Of a stretch of DNA of 64,000 bases, positions 32,265 to 40,375 are shown piece after piece. The stretch's first letter is position 1, and every line of letters starts with the position of its first letter. Location of the stretch: the NCBI GenBank assembly GCA_016195405.1, contig JACPZP010000054.1, positions 1-64,000 on the forward strand. Reading direction: 5' to 3'. This DNA comes from Planctomycetota bacterium (lineage in GTDB: Bacteria; Planctomycetota; Planctomycetia; Gemmatales; Gemmataceae). Below the pieces are notes generated by a model. That model was not told the DNA's origin and ran no database searches. It was given only the letters and a program-made list of their open reading frames with translations. A program made the position numbers and the translations under genes.

Positions 32265-34664
32265 TCAGTCCTTTCCCAAGGATGGATCCAGCTTCACCGC
32301 TCGTTGGCGATCGGCGTCGGCGCGGGCTTGGTTGCCGAGCCGGGTGAAGGCGACACTGCGATTGAAGAACGCCGAAGCGAAGTTTGGATTGAGCTTGATC
32401 GCCGCGGTGAAGTCGGCAACGGCTCGCTCAAGCCTGTTTTTGCGCATGTGGGCCAGGCCGCGGTTGCTGAAAGCGGCCGCGAATTCTGGGTCGAGCCGCA
32501 GGGCCTGGTCGAAATCCTCGATGGCCCGGTCGAATTGCTCCTTGTCGAAGAACGCATAGCCGCGGTTGTTGAACGCCAAAGCGGATTGATCGTCGAGCCG
32601 GAGTGCTTCGGTGTAGTCTGCGATGGCACGGTCGAGTTCACCCTTGCCGTAGTGGGTGACGCCGCGATTGTGGTAGGCGACCGCGAAGCGCGGATCGAGC
32701 CGCAAAGCAGCGCCGTAGTCGGCAAGCGCCTTGTCGTGCTCTCCTTGGCGTTGAAGGACCAGGCCGCGATTGTTGAAGAAAAGCGGCGCGCGCGGATCGA
32801 GACGCAGGGCTTCTGTGTAGGCGGCGATGGCGAGGCCGTTCTCGGACTGGTGGCGATAGGCGTCGCCCTTGCCGCCGTGGGCCATGGGGCTGTCGGGATC
32901 TATTTCTAGCGCCTGAGAGAATACACGTAGCGCGGCCGCGGGGTCTTTTGGCAGCAAGGAGTTTCCCAAGCGAATCAGCTTGTCAGCAGCGACGTTGCTC
33001 GAAGCGAGATAGGAGCCTTGCTTGAGCGCGTCGACCAAGTCGGGGAAGGCGTCGACAAAGACTTGCCGCTGCACGGTGCCTCCTTCGACTCGAAGCGGTC
33101 CGAGTTCCTTCGCCAAGTGCGGGAAGCGCTCGAGCGCCTTGAGCAAGGCGGCCGGCGCTACGCCTGCCTCGGCGGCGACGAGCGGCAAATCGAGTTCGGT
33201 CTCGAAGCGGGCAGCCAGAGCCGCGATGGGTTCGGTGGCGCTCAAGGGTGCGCCGGTTTGGGCTACCGCGTCCTGGAATCTCTTGGCGTCGGCGCGCATC
33301 ACAGCCGTCAGCCTCTCCGGCGGCGGATAGAGGGCCAAGATGGTGTCGAGCGCGGTTTGCGAAAAGGCCTTTGGACTCTTCAGGACATGGGCGCGAATCT
33401 GGTCGGCCTTCTCGATGATGCCGCGTGAATGGCACGATATGCACGACAGGCCGTTTTCCACCGCGCGGTCGGGCCGGCGCGGATCGCTGACGATGGCGGT
33501 CGGTCCCTTGTCGATGCGCTGTCCCTTGGCATCGACGAGGAAATACGCTTGCAAGCCGTTGGGCAGCGAAAAGATGATTTCGCCGCCGTCTTGAACGAAA
33601 CTCGCATCGTCGTCTCCGGGACCGAGCGGCCGCGCGAAGAGGTTTTGCTTACCGGTGTTGCCGCCGAAGTCATAACTCTTCCAGTAAACGGTGGCGCCCG
33701 ATTCATGCCGTTCGATCAGGCGGTTGTTGCGCGAGACGCCGGAGCTATTGAAGCCGGCACGGGCGGCGCGTTCCTGACGGATGTTCTCAAGCGCCTCCAC
33801 ACGCAGCAGCTTTTCCAGTTCCTCGTCGGAGCGCGGCAACTGCAAGATGTCGTGATAGAGAGGCGGCCGCGATGCGACAGCGACGAACCAGTCGGCCCGC
33901 ACATGAGGCAGCTTGCAGCGGGTAGCGTCGGCGACACCTTTGGCGACATCGGTGTCTGGAATGACACCGTAGGGGTTGCGTGCCAGGATCGCATCCCAGG
34001 TCTTTTCATTCCACTGGAAGTCACGCAGGTCGATGCGCAGAATCGTCCCGGGTTCGTCCACCGCTTTGGGGACGGCGATCCGTTTGCCCCAAGACAGACT
34101 GTTGATCAGCTTGGAAAGGCCATGGCGGAAACTTTGCAGTTCATCCGCGGACAGGCCGGCATTGTGAAGATGGGTCAGAGTAAAATAACGCAGGAAGGGG
34201 CGCTCGCGCGGACTGGCCCGGTCGAGGTCGTCGGCCATCGCTTGCAGCATGTCGGCCTGCGAAAGGAATGGGCGTCGCGGCGGCGCTTCCGTTGCTGGGG
34301 CGCCGGCTTCGATCCATTTCTTGAGCAGAGCGATGTCATTGGTGCTGGGCCGGACCTTTTCCTCCTCCGGCGGCATGGGATCATTGGGATTCGTCAGGCG
34401 TTTGATGATCTTCGATTTGGCCGGCTCGCCGGGAATGACGCGGCGGCGGCTTACCAGCTGCCGGAGGTCGGTGACGAAGTTGAAGCCGCCTTCATTGGCG
34501 CCGTCCTGGCCGTGGCAGCGATAGCAATTCGCTTTTAGTATTTCGACGGCTTTGCGTGCCAAGTCCTGTTTATGGTGCGCGTCCTTGCCTGGCTCACCCG
34601 CAATCAAAACTGGCGCGAGCCCAAAATAGAGAAGCGCGCAGAGCAACTGTATGCGGGAGGACAT
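32265..34664 (-). CDS. Secreted diheme cytochrome c with C-terminal TPR repeats
   Basis: The 799-residue protein has a signal peptide (LLCALLYFGLAPVLIAGE). A planctomycete-type cytochrome c domain follows, with heme site CYRCH (47-51) and a downstream Met-Pro-Pro (DPMPPEEEKV). The middle region of about 300 residues, resembling other exported planctomycete redox proteins, carries a second heme site CISCH near residue 405. From about 590, six TPR units occur (AIAAYTEALRLDP, ALADYGAALRLDP, AIADYTEALRLDD, AIEDFDQALRLDP, AVADFTAAIKLNP). It should work in periplasmic electron transfer, with the TPR part binding partner proteins. ATG 34664 is chosen so that the signal peptide is N-terminal. The DUF3179-CcmH gene diverges from it. 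Confidence 0.8.
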   Translation of the reverse strand: MSSRIQLLCALLYFGLAPVLIAGEPGKDAHHKQDLARKAVEILKANCYRCHGQDGANEGGFNFVTDLRQLVSRRRVIPGEPAKSKIIKRLTNPNDPMPPEEEKVRPSTNDIALLKKWIEAGAPATEAPPRRPFLSQADMLQAMADDLDRASPRERPFLRYFTLTHLHNAGLSADELQSFRHGLSKLINSLSWGKRIAVPKAVDEPGTILRIDLRDFQWNEKTWDAILARNPYGVIPDTDVAKGVADATRCKLPHVRADWFVAVASRPPLYHDILQLPRSDEELEKLLRVEALENIRQERAARAGFNSSGVSRNNRLIERHESGATVYWKSYDFGGNTGKQNLFARPLGPGDDDASFVQDGGEIIFSLPNGLQAYFLVDAKGQRIDKGPTAIVSDPRRPDRAVENGLSCISCHSRGIIEKADQIRAHVLKSPKAFSQTALDTILALYPPPERLTAVMRADAKRFQDAVAQTGAPLSATEPIAALAARFETELDLPLVAAEAGVAPAALLKALERFPHLAKELGPLRVEGGTVQRQVFVDAFPDLVDALKQGSYLASSNVAADKLIRLGNSLLPKDPAAALRVFSQALEIDPDSPMAHGGKGDAYRHQSENGLAIAAYTEALRLDPRAPLFFNNRGLVLQRQGEHDKALADYGAALRLDPRFAVAYHNRGVTHYGKGELDRAIADYTEALRLDDQSALAFNNRGYAFFDKEQFDRAIEDFDQALRLDPEFAAAFSNRGLAHMRKNRLERAVADFTAAIKLNPNFASAFFNRSVAFTRLGNQARADADRQRAVKLDPSLGKD

Positions 34665-34902
34665 AGACTCTCTCCGCGAAAAGAGCATCCGGACCTGCCA
34701 AGACTTGATTCCCACGATAAGACGAAGCGACTCACGCCACGGTTTTGGCTCGCGGCACATGCGCTTTGACTTATCACGTTCATGTGATCCGGAATGTGAC
34801 AAAATATTCCCGAAATACGGCAACGGGGTTTGGTAGAATCATCCAACAGTGTTGACCACTTAAGTACGGCTGCATTGTCGATCGACTTCAGGAGCGCGTT
34901 CC
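34665..34902. promoter_or_regulatory. Divergent promoter region between cytochrome and DUF3179 genes
   Basis: The 238-base gap separates divergent start codons and must hold both promoters. A TTGACC at about 34850 could be a -35 element for the plus-strand gene, but no good -10 was found. AGGAGCG precedes the ATG at 34903. No operator palindrome was recognised. Confidence 0.35.
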
Positions 34903-36852
34903 ATGCACCATCTGCTTGCTGCTGTGATAATCGCGGGCACTCCAGTCGCTTACGCTCCTGGTTCGCCAGGTCAAGAACCTGCGCTTGTTGCCAGGCCTGA
35001 CGCCTTTCCGACGCTGGTCAATCCGATGTGCTCGCATTGCCGCGACGAGGCCAAGCGACGCGCCAAGGAGCTGCGCGACGACGAGCCGGTCCTTTGCTGG
35101 ATTCGCGGCTACTCCGACGGCGGCGTTATTCCGCATCGTTTCTTTCTCAACACCTACCGCGTCATCAGCGACACCTACGGCGTCTTCGTCTTCGATGCCG
35201 ATGCCGGATATTCGCGCGGTTTCGCGCCGTCGCTCGATTTCACGTTTCACGGCTGGCGCAACGGCGTCATGGTCATGAAGCATAAGGACGGCACGCTCTA
35301 TTCGTGTTTGACCGGCGTCGCGTTCGATGGGCCGCGCAAGGGCGATCAGCTCAAAACCGTTCCAACGCTGGTGAGCAACTGGGGCCATTGGCTAAAGGAG
35401 TATCCGCAAGCCGTGGCCTATCACATGTTCGACAAGTATCAGCCGGTGGAGACGCCGGCGAAACCGAGTAGCGATTCAATGAAGAGCCGCGGACCGGCGG
35501 ACAAGCGGCTACCGCCCGAAAACATGGTCTTGGGCGTTCGCGCCGGCAAGGAATCGCGGGCGTTTCCGATTGACATCGTCGCCAAGGCCGGTCTGGTGAA
35601 TGACACGCTCGACGGCAAGAGCGTCGTGGTCTTGTGGCACGAACCGACGCGAACCGCGGTCGCCTATCGGCCAATCGCCACGCCGCCGGGGAAGAAGGCC
35701 GGCGGGCCGCGCACGTTGGCGTTGGAACGAGAGGGAGATTGCTGTTTCGTAGACAAGGAAACGAAATCGCGCTGGGACATCGCGGGCCGGGCGACGGCGG
35801 GCGAACTCAAGGATTGGACGCTCGAATGGCTCGACGGCGTGCAGGTGAAGTGGTTCGCCTGGGCCGCGGAGCTTCCGGAGACGAGCGTGTATCAACCACC
35901 CAAAGAATCCGCCAAGCAAACGGATGCAATCAAGGAAATCGCCGGCACCGCGGAGTTTTTGAAAGCGATTCCGAAGAAGTTCGGCGTGTTGCAAGAAGTC
36001 GATTCGGGCCGATCCGCCTTGAAGCTTCTGATCGACGGCGACAAAGAACCGACCAGTTGGCTGTTGACGCCCGACGCCGAGGTCAAGGTGCAAGGCTGGT
36101 GGGGCCGGCTGGAGCAGTTGCAACCGGGTGACCGCGTGTGGGCCTGGTTCAAGCTCGACCGCAAGAAGCAGCCATCGGGCATTTTCATGCTCGCCGACGA
36201 GATCAGCCAGACGGAAATCAATGGCAAGGCGGATGAGAAACTGGCGCCGGCTCGTGAAAAGCAGAAAGCCTGGCTACGAGAACGCTGGAACGCGGAGGGT
36301 TTGCCCGGCTCGGTCGGCTTGGTGCAACTCTATAACGGCGAGGCGGACATCGTCCTCGATCATGAGGCGATGCGTTGGGGCCGGTCGCTTGACCGAGGCG
36401 CGAAGGTGCAGCTTGACGCCAAGCCGCCGATCGAGGCCGTCGTCAAAAGCGTCCGTCCCGAGCGCGAGAAGACGCAGGTCCGCCTGGTAGTCAAGAGCAT
36501 CGACTTGGCCGAGTTGAACATGGGCCAGCGCGTTCACCTGAAGATGAAGGCGCCGCCAACTACAGTGGATCAGGACCTGTTCCCGCCTGACATTGATCGG
36601 CCTAAGACGAAGGAAGATCGGCTTGAGTGGTTCTTGGCCAGCATCTATTGCACGTGCGGCGTGAAGGGCAACATTTGCACCGGCCACTTCTATACGCTGT
36701 CAAGCTGCAACGTCAACGGCTGCGGCGCCCCGAATGCCACCCGCAAGGCGATCGCAGAAATGATCGATAAAGGCTTGGACAATCGCCAAATCTTCGAGCG
36801 GCTTCACAAAGAGCGCGGCCCAGAAATGGTGCGGTCCCACTTGTTGCCGTGA
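34903..36852 (+). CDS. DUF3179-like protein fused to a CcmH-like C-terminal domain
   Basis: The 649-residue exported protein starts with a hydrophobic signal-like segment and an N-terminal part with MCSHCRDEAKRRAKEL. Residues about 205-325 (ENMVLGVRAGKESRAFPIDI, VVVLWHEPTRTAVAYRP, then ELPETSVY at the end) follow the DUF3179 pattern, though its usual Cys residues are missing. The last 85 residues contain IYCTCGVKG, SSCNVNGCGAP, then AEMIDKGLDNRQIFERLHKERGPEMV. This closely follows the CTCGC, C..CGC, I..G.SD..I...Y G pattern of CcmH-like cytochrome c maturation proteins. A role in thiol handling or heme attachment to the adjacent diheme cytochrome is inferred from this domain and the divergent arrangement. 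Confidence 0.65.
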   Translation: MHHLLAAVIIAGTPVAYAPGSPGQEPALVARPDAFPTLVNPMCSHCRDEAKRRAKELRDDEPVLCWIRGYSDGGVIPHRFFLNTYRVISDTYGVFVFDADAGYSRGFAPSLDFTFHGWRNGVMVMKHKDGTLYSCLTGVAFDGPRKGDQLKTVPTLVSNWGHWLKEYPQAVAYHMFDKYQPVETPAKPSSDSMKSRGPADKRLPPENMVLGVRAGKESRAFPIDIVAKAGLVNDTLDGKSVVVLWHEPTRTAVAYRPIATPPGKKAGGPRTLALEREGDCCFVDKETKSRWDIAGRATAGELKDWTLEWLDGVQVKWFAWAAELPETSVYQPPKESAKQTDAIKEIAGTAEFLKAIPKKFGVLQEVDSGRSALKLLIDGDKEPTSWLLTPDAEVKVQGWWGRLEQLQPGDRVWAWFKLDRKKQPSGIFMLADEISQTEINGKADEKLAPAREKQKAWLRERWNAEGLPGSVGLVQLYNGEADIVLDHEAMRWGRSLDRGAKVQLDAKPPIEAVVKSVRPEREKTQVRLVVKSIDLAELNMGQRVHLKMKAPPTTVDQDLFPPDIDRPKTKEDRLEWFLASIYCTCGVKGNICTGHFYTLSSCNVNGCGAPNATRKAIAEMIDKGLDNRQIFERLHKERGPEMVRSHLLP

Positions 36853-36860
36853 CGCGGTTG

Positions 36861-37151
36861 TCATGATGCCAGCGCCGCGGAGACCGCTGCAGGATTCGCT
36901 GCTGCCACTTTCAGAAGTGCGCGTGCCGGTCCTTCAGGCTTGCGACGGCCTTGTTCCCAATTCTGTAACGTTGCAACACTCACACCGATCATGCGAGCGA
37001 ATTCCGACTGGGTCTTTTCAAGGCGTAGCCGGATCGCTCTTACATTAACCGGAGCAAATCGGGTCATGCGGCTCGGCTTCGCCTCGCCGCGCCGTATTCT
37101 ACCGGCCTGGCGAATGCTCACGACCAGATCGCTGAATTCTTTCGCTTTCAT
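36861..37151 (-). CDS. HTH antitoxin of a RelE-type TA pair (NadS-like)
   Basis: The 96-residue protein has an N-terminal segment typical of NadS-like antitoxins (FSDLVVSIRQAGRIRRGEAKPSR). A Xre-type helix-turn-helix follows (about 40-80: KTQSEFARMIGVSVATLQNW, then EQGRRKPEGPA). It should neutralise the toxin encoded directly upstream and repress the operon promoter. Its ATG overlaps the toxin stop by 4 bases (ATGA at 37148-37151), so translation is coupled. The toxin-first order is that of higBA-type modules. The gene is intact. Confidence 0.85.
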   Translation of the reverse strand: MKAKEFSDLVVSIRQAGRIRRGEAKPSRMTRFAPVNVRAIRLRLEKTQSEFARMIGVSVATLQNWEQGRRKPEGPARALLKVAAANPAAVSAALAS

Positions 37152-37465
37152 CCGAATTCCTCCTGAACCAAACGCGACAAAACCTTGCGCTGTTGTACGG
37201 TAAGGTTCTCTTGCGCATTTTTTCGGAATGCCATCAGCATGTAGAATGTTTCGCTTGGTTCATCCCAGAAATAGATCACACGAAGGCCGCCACGCTTACC
37301 TGTTCCCGGCGCCGACCAGCGTACTTTACGTAAGCCGGCGCTGTTGCGGATCACGCGCCCAAGCTCTGGTCGAAGCAGCAGTGCTAATTGCAACGCCCGG
37401 TACTGATCGTCGTCGAGCAGGTCCACTATCGAACGCGTAAAAATGGGCGTTTCAATAAACCGCAT
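37148..37465 (-). CDS. RelE/ParE/HigB-type toxin
   Basis: The 105-residue protein has the RelE superfamily pattern: MRFIETPIFTRSIVDLLDDD at the start, then LAL.L.PELGRVIRNSAGLRKVRW, GKRGGLRVIYFWD and FYMLMAFRKNAQENLT. The RG(G/L)RVIYF and AFRKN segments contain the basic and aromatic residues used by RelE-type ribosome-dependent mRNA cleavage enzymes. It starts the two-gene module with the HTH antitoxin and overlaps it by 4 bases. This is the only TA pair in the window that looks fully intact. Confidence 0.85.
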   Translation of the reverse strand: MRFIETPIFTRSIVDLLDDDQYRALQLALLLRPELGRVIRNSAGLRKVRWSAPGTGKRGGLRVIYFWDEPSETFYMLMAFRKNAQENLTVQQRKVLSRLVQEEFG

Positions 37466-37571
37466 GACGCAGTATACGCCAGTGGCGGATAACTCGCAAG
37501 ATGCATGAAAAACCGAACCTAGTCAGCTAATATGGTGGATATTGCGAATCTGTCTGGGCTGAGAGCCGCTC

Positions 37572-39389
37572 ATGGAAAAAGACCTCAGAAGTCCTCAGGA
37601 TCAGCCGTCGAAAGACGAAACCGCGCCGACCACCAAGTCGTTTCCGCGCACGCCCCCGTGCGCCGAGCTCGTCACGCCGAAAGATCCACGCCAAACCGCG
37701 CGGCTCGCCGAGACGGTTGTCCTTCCACAGGGAACGCCCGCGCACGCGCCCGCTTCGGTTCCGTCGATTGCCGGCTATGAAGTCCTGAGTGTGCTAGGGC
37801 AGGGCGGCATGGGCGTGGTGTACAAAGCGCGGCAGCTTAGTCTCAATCGGATGGTCGCGCTGAAGATGTTGCTCGACGCCGCTTCCGATCCGGCCGCGTT
37901 GGCGCGCTTCCGTGTCGAAGCCGAAACCATCGCCCAGATCCAGCACCCCAACATCGTTCAAATCTATGACGTCGGCGAGCATCAGGGCCGGCCGTTCATC
38001 GCCCTGGAACTTGTCGAAGGCACCAGCCTTGCCAAGGCCCTGGCTCGAAGCCTCTTTCCATTTCGAGAGACCGCGCTTCTGGTTGCCACCTTGGCTCAGG
38101 CCATGCACGCCGCCCATCAGCGCGGCATCATCCACCGCGACCTCAAGCCGGGCAACATTCTTTTCGCTGTCGGAAATCGGCCTCCCGCTTTGGCGGGATA
38201 CGCGCCCCTCTCACCAGGCCGGCTCGGCGCGGAAAGCGGCGCGCTCAAAACGTTGCCCAAGATCACCGACTTTGGCTTGGCGAAGCGCCTCAACGCCCAG
38301 GAAGGCCCGACGGTCACGGGCGATCTCCTCGGCACGCCGAGCTACATGTCGCCGGAGCAGGCGACCGGGGACCTTTCGGCCATCGGACCGGCGACCGATA
38401 TCTACGCCCTCGGCGCGATCCTGTACGAAATGCTGACCGGCCAACCGCCGTTTCGAGGGCGGACTTCGGCTGCGATTTTATGGGAAGTGATTCACGAGGC
38501 GCCGGTTCAGCCCAGCCGGCTGCGCGCCCATGTGCCGCGCGACTTGGAGACGATTTGCCTTACCTGCCTCGCCAAAGATCCGCACGCGCGCTACGCCAGT
38601 GCTGAGAAGCTCGCGGAGGATTTGCACGCGTATCTTGCGGGACTGCCGATTCAAGCCCGTCCCGCCAGCCGCGGCAAACGCCTGCTGCGCTGGCTGCGCA
38701 GCCATCCGGCGACGGCCCTTTTCGCGGGCGTCGGCCTCATGGCTCTCGCGGGGCTATTCTTCGGTTTGTGGTTCCGCAATCCGATAGCATTCGGCGGCTT
38801 GGCAGTCGCTAACTTGTGCATTGGCGCCTGGTGGTACAGCGCTCGCCTGAAGCGCGCGTTGGGCGAGGTCCGCCAGCAAAATCTCTTTTCGCAGCGCAGC
38901 GTCGAACGGCTGCATCTTCTCTTGGAAACCGTTAATCGACTGCTGGCGACCCCCGATCAGGACCAACGCCTGCGCGTACTCGGCGAGGCGACGGCTCACA
39001 TCGTCAACGCCGAACGGGCCACCATTTATCTCATCGACGAGGCCAAAGGCGAAATCTGGTCGCGCATGGCCCTTGGCGAAGAGCTAAGCGTTATCCGCTT
39101 GCCGATCGGCTCGGGCATCGCCGGCGAGGTTGCCAAGACCGGCGACATCATCAACCTGTCCGATCCCTACAACGACTCGCGCTTCAACCCCGAGATTGAT
39201 CGTCGCACCGGCTTCACAACGCGCAACATGCTCACGTTGCCGATGAACGACCCCAACGGCCGGCGCATGGGCGTGTTCCAAATCCTCAACAAGCGCGGCG
39301 GTCCGTTTGGCTCAGAGGACGTCGAAGTCCTGTTCCATCTCGCGCAATCGGCGTCGCTGTTAGTCGCGACGCCGTCCACTTCAAACTAA
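37572..39389 (+). CDS. Ser/Thr protein kinase with membrane helices and GAF domain
   Basis: The 605-residue protein has a Pro/Thr-rich N-terminal region of about 65 residues. A full kinase domain follows: GQGGMG loop, Lys in VALKML, HRDLKPGN, DFGLAKR, GTPSYMSPEQA, and the C-lobe ending near 335. Two hydrophobic segments (ALFAGVGLMALAGLFFGLWF and FGGLAVANLCIGAWWY) anchor it. A coiled-coil linker leads to a C-terminal GAF domain (about 455-600: VNAERATIYLIDE, PIGSGIAGEVAKTG, LTLPMNDPNG, VFQILNKRGG). GAF domains bind small ligands such as cyclic nucleotides, so the kinase may be controlled by one, though both domains appear cytoplasmic. The PP2C at 6588-7346 is a candidate opposing phosphatase. 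Confidence 0.9.
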   Translation: MEKDLRSPQDQPSKDETAPTTKSFPRTPPCAELVTPKDPRQTARLAETVVLPQGTPAHAPASVPSIAGYEVLSVLGQGGMGVVYKARQLSLNRMVALKMLLDAASDPAALARFRVEAETIAQIQHPNIVQIYDVGEHQGRPFIALELVEGTSLAKALARSLFPFRETALLVATLAQAMHAAHQRGIIHRDLKPGNILFAVGNRPPALAGYAPLSPGRLGAESGALKTLPKITDFGLAKRLNAQEGPTVTGDLLGTPSYMSPEQATGDLSAIGPATDIYALGAILYEMLTGQPPFRGRTSAAILWEVIHEAPVQPSRLRAHVPRDLETICLTCLAKDPHARYASAEKLAEDLHAYLAGLPIQARPASRGKRLLRWLRSHPATALFAGVGLMALAGLFFGLWFRNPIAFGGLAVANLCIGAWWYSARLKRALGEVRQQNLFSQRSVERLHLLLETVNRLLATPDQDQRLRVLGEATAHIVNAERATIYLIDEAKGEIWSRMALGEELSVIRLPIGSGIAGEVAKTGDIINLSDPYNDSRFNPEIDRRTGFTTRNMLTLPMNDPNGRRMGVFQILNKRGGPFGSEDVEVLFHLAQSASLLVATPSTSN

Positions 39390-39390
39390 A

Positions 39391-39420
39391 GAGCCGCCGC
39401 GACGGGTGTCGCGTCGGCTC
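39391..39420. terminator. Hairpin terminator between convergent genes
   Basis: GAGCCGCCGCGAC (39391-39403) pairs with GTCGCGTCGGCTC (39408-39420), 12 of 13 positions, with a 4-base loop. It lies directly after the kinase stop codon and 23 bases from the convergent lipoprotein stop. Confidence 0.65.
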
Positions 39421-39443
39421 GTGAGAATCGTCAGCCTATGGAC

Positions 39444-39596
39444 TTACTTGGTTTCCTTCGGTTTTTCAGCAGTTTCCTTTGCACCACCGGTGGTGCCGGC
39501 TTTCTTTTCTTCCTTGGCGCCGCCGCAACCGACTGTGACCAAGGTCAGGGAGAATACAAAGGCCAGGCACAAAATCGAAGCGAGAATCTTTTTCAC
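39444..39596 (-). CDS. Small lipoprotein, 50 residues
   Basis: The frame starts with GTG at 39596 and encodes KKILASILCLAFVFSLTLV, then TVGC: a lipoprotein signal with acylated Cys near residue 24. A short charged tail follows (GGAKEEKKAGTTGGAKETAE) ending in KPKETK. AAGGATGG lies upstream. The mature protein is only about 27 residues of low complexity. Its signal and tail resemble those of the larger lipoprotein encoded just upstream on the same strand, so the two probably arose by duplication. Function unknown. Confidence 0.6.
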   Translation of the reverse strand: MKKILASILCLAFVFSLTLVTVGCGGAKEEKKAGTTGGAKETAEKPKETK

Positions 39597-39690
39597 GTTT
39601 GAACCATCCTTTCGAGTAAAGAAAAGAGAATACCTTCCCTATGGAAAATACCTTCCCTATGAAGGGGTCAGATATTTGATCCGTCCGCAT

Positions 39691-40146
39691 CTAGACGAGG
39701 AAGCGGCGATTGAGAAATCGATCTTTTTGAATGATCGCGCGCGAGTCAACGGGCAGCGCTAATTCCTGCCGCGCGAGCGCCATGAAAAGGTTTTCCACGC
39801 TCAAGGATGCACCCTTATCGTCCTTGCCCTTGCCGGTTTCTTTCGGCTTGGTCTCGTCCTTGGGCTTGGTCTCGTCCTTAGGCTTGGTGGTTTCGTCCTT
39901 CGGTTTCGTAGTCTCCTTCGGCTTGGTGGTCTCCTCCTTGGTCGTTTCCTTTGGCTTGGTGGTTTCTTCCTTGGTCGTTTCCTTCGGTTTGGTAGTCTCT
40001 TCCTTGGTCGTTTCCTTGGGCTTTGTAGTGCCCGTCGCAGTGGTCTTGGCTTTTTCCTTGTCTTCCTTCTTGCCGCAACCCGTGGTGCCCAACGAAATGG
40101 TGCAGCACATGGCCGCTCCCAATAGCAGCGTGAGCAATTTCTTCAT
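39691..40146 (-). CDS. Lipoprotein with Lys-Pro-Lys-Glu-Thr-Thr repeats
   Basis: The 151-residue protein has a lipoprotein signal (LLTLLLGAAMCCTISLGTTGC, acylated Cys near 24). About 70 residues follow of an 11-residue repeat, KPKETTKEETT, shifting later to KPKDET units. A short non-repetitive C-terminus (LSVENLFMALARQELAL) could be a helix. AGGAGG nine bases upstream fixes the start at 40146. The Lys/Glu/Thr repeat is an extended, highly charged spacer such as those that cross a cell-wall or periplasmic layer. The DNA repeat is prone to length change. It diverges from the HTTM-partner gene. Confidence 0.7.
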   Translation of the reverse strand: MKKLLTLLLGAAMCCTISLGTTGCGKKEDKEKAKTTATGTTKPKETTKEETTKPKETTKEETTKPKETTKEETTKPKETTKPKDETTKPKDETKPKDETKPKETGKGKDDKGASLSVENLFMALARQELALPVDSRAIIQKDRFLNRRFLV

Positions 40147-40375
40147 CGGTGCCAACCTCCTTAGCAGAGATTAGTGAAACACAAATACGCCGGTAACCGC
40201 ACCGACGTCCTATCTGGTTTGATACATAGACCCATAGAATATTCCCGTTTTTTGGGAAGACAAGCATTTTCAGGGCAAAAGCGGAAAAAACTTGGCGCGG
40301 CGGCCGCCAGCGCCGTCCGGTTGCAGGCCAGGCCCAAGGCTCTTAAAATACTTCTTCATTCCTCCTGAGGCGAAA

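Noticed and set aside
33429-34538. Plus-strand frame of 369 codons opposite the cytochrome gene
   Set aside because: It covers the heme-site region of the cytochrome in antisense; no motif of its own.
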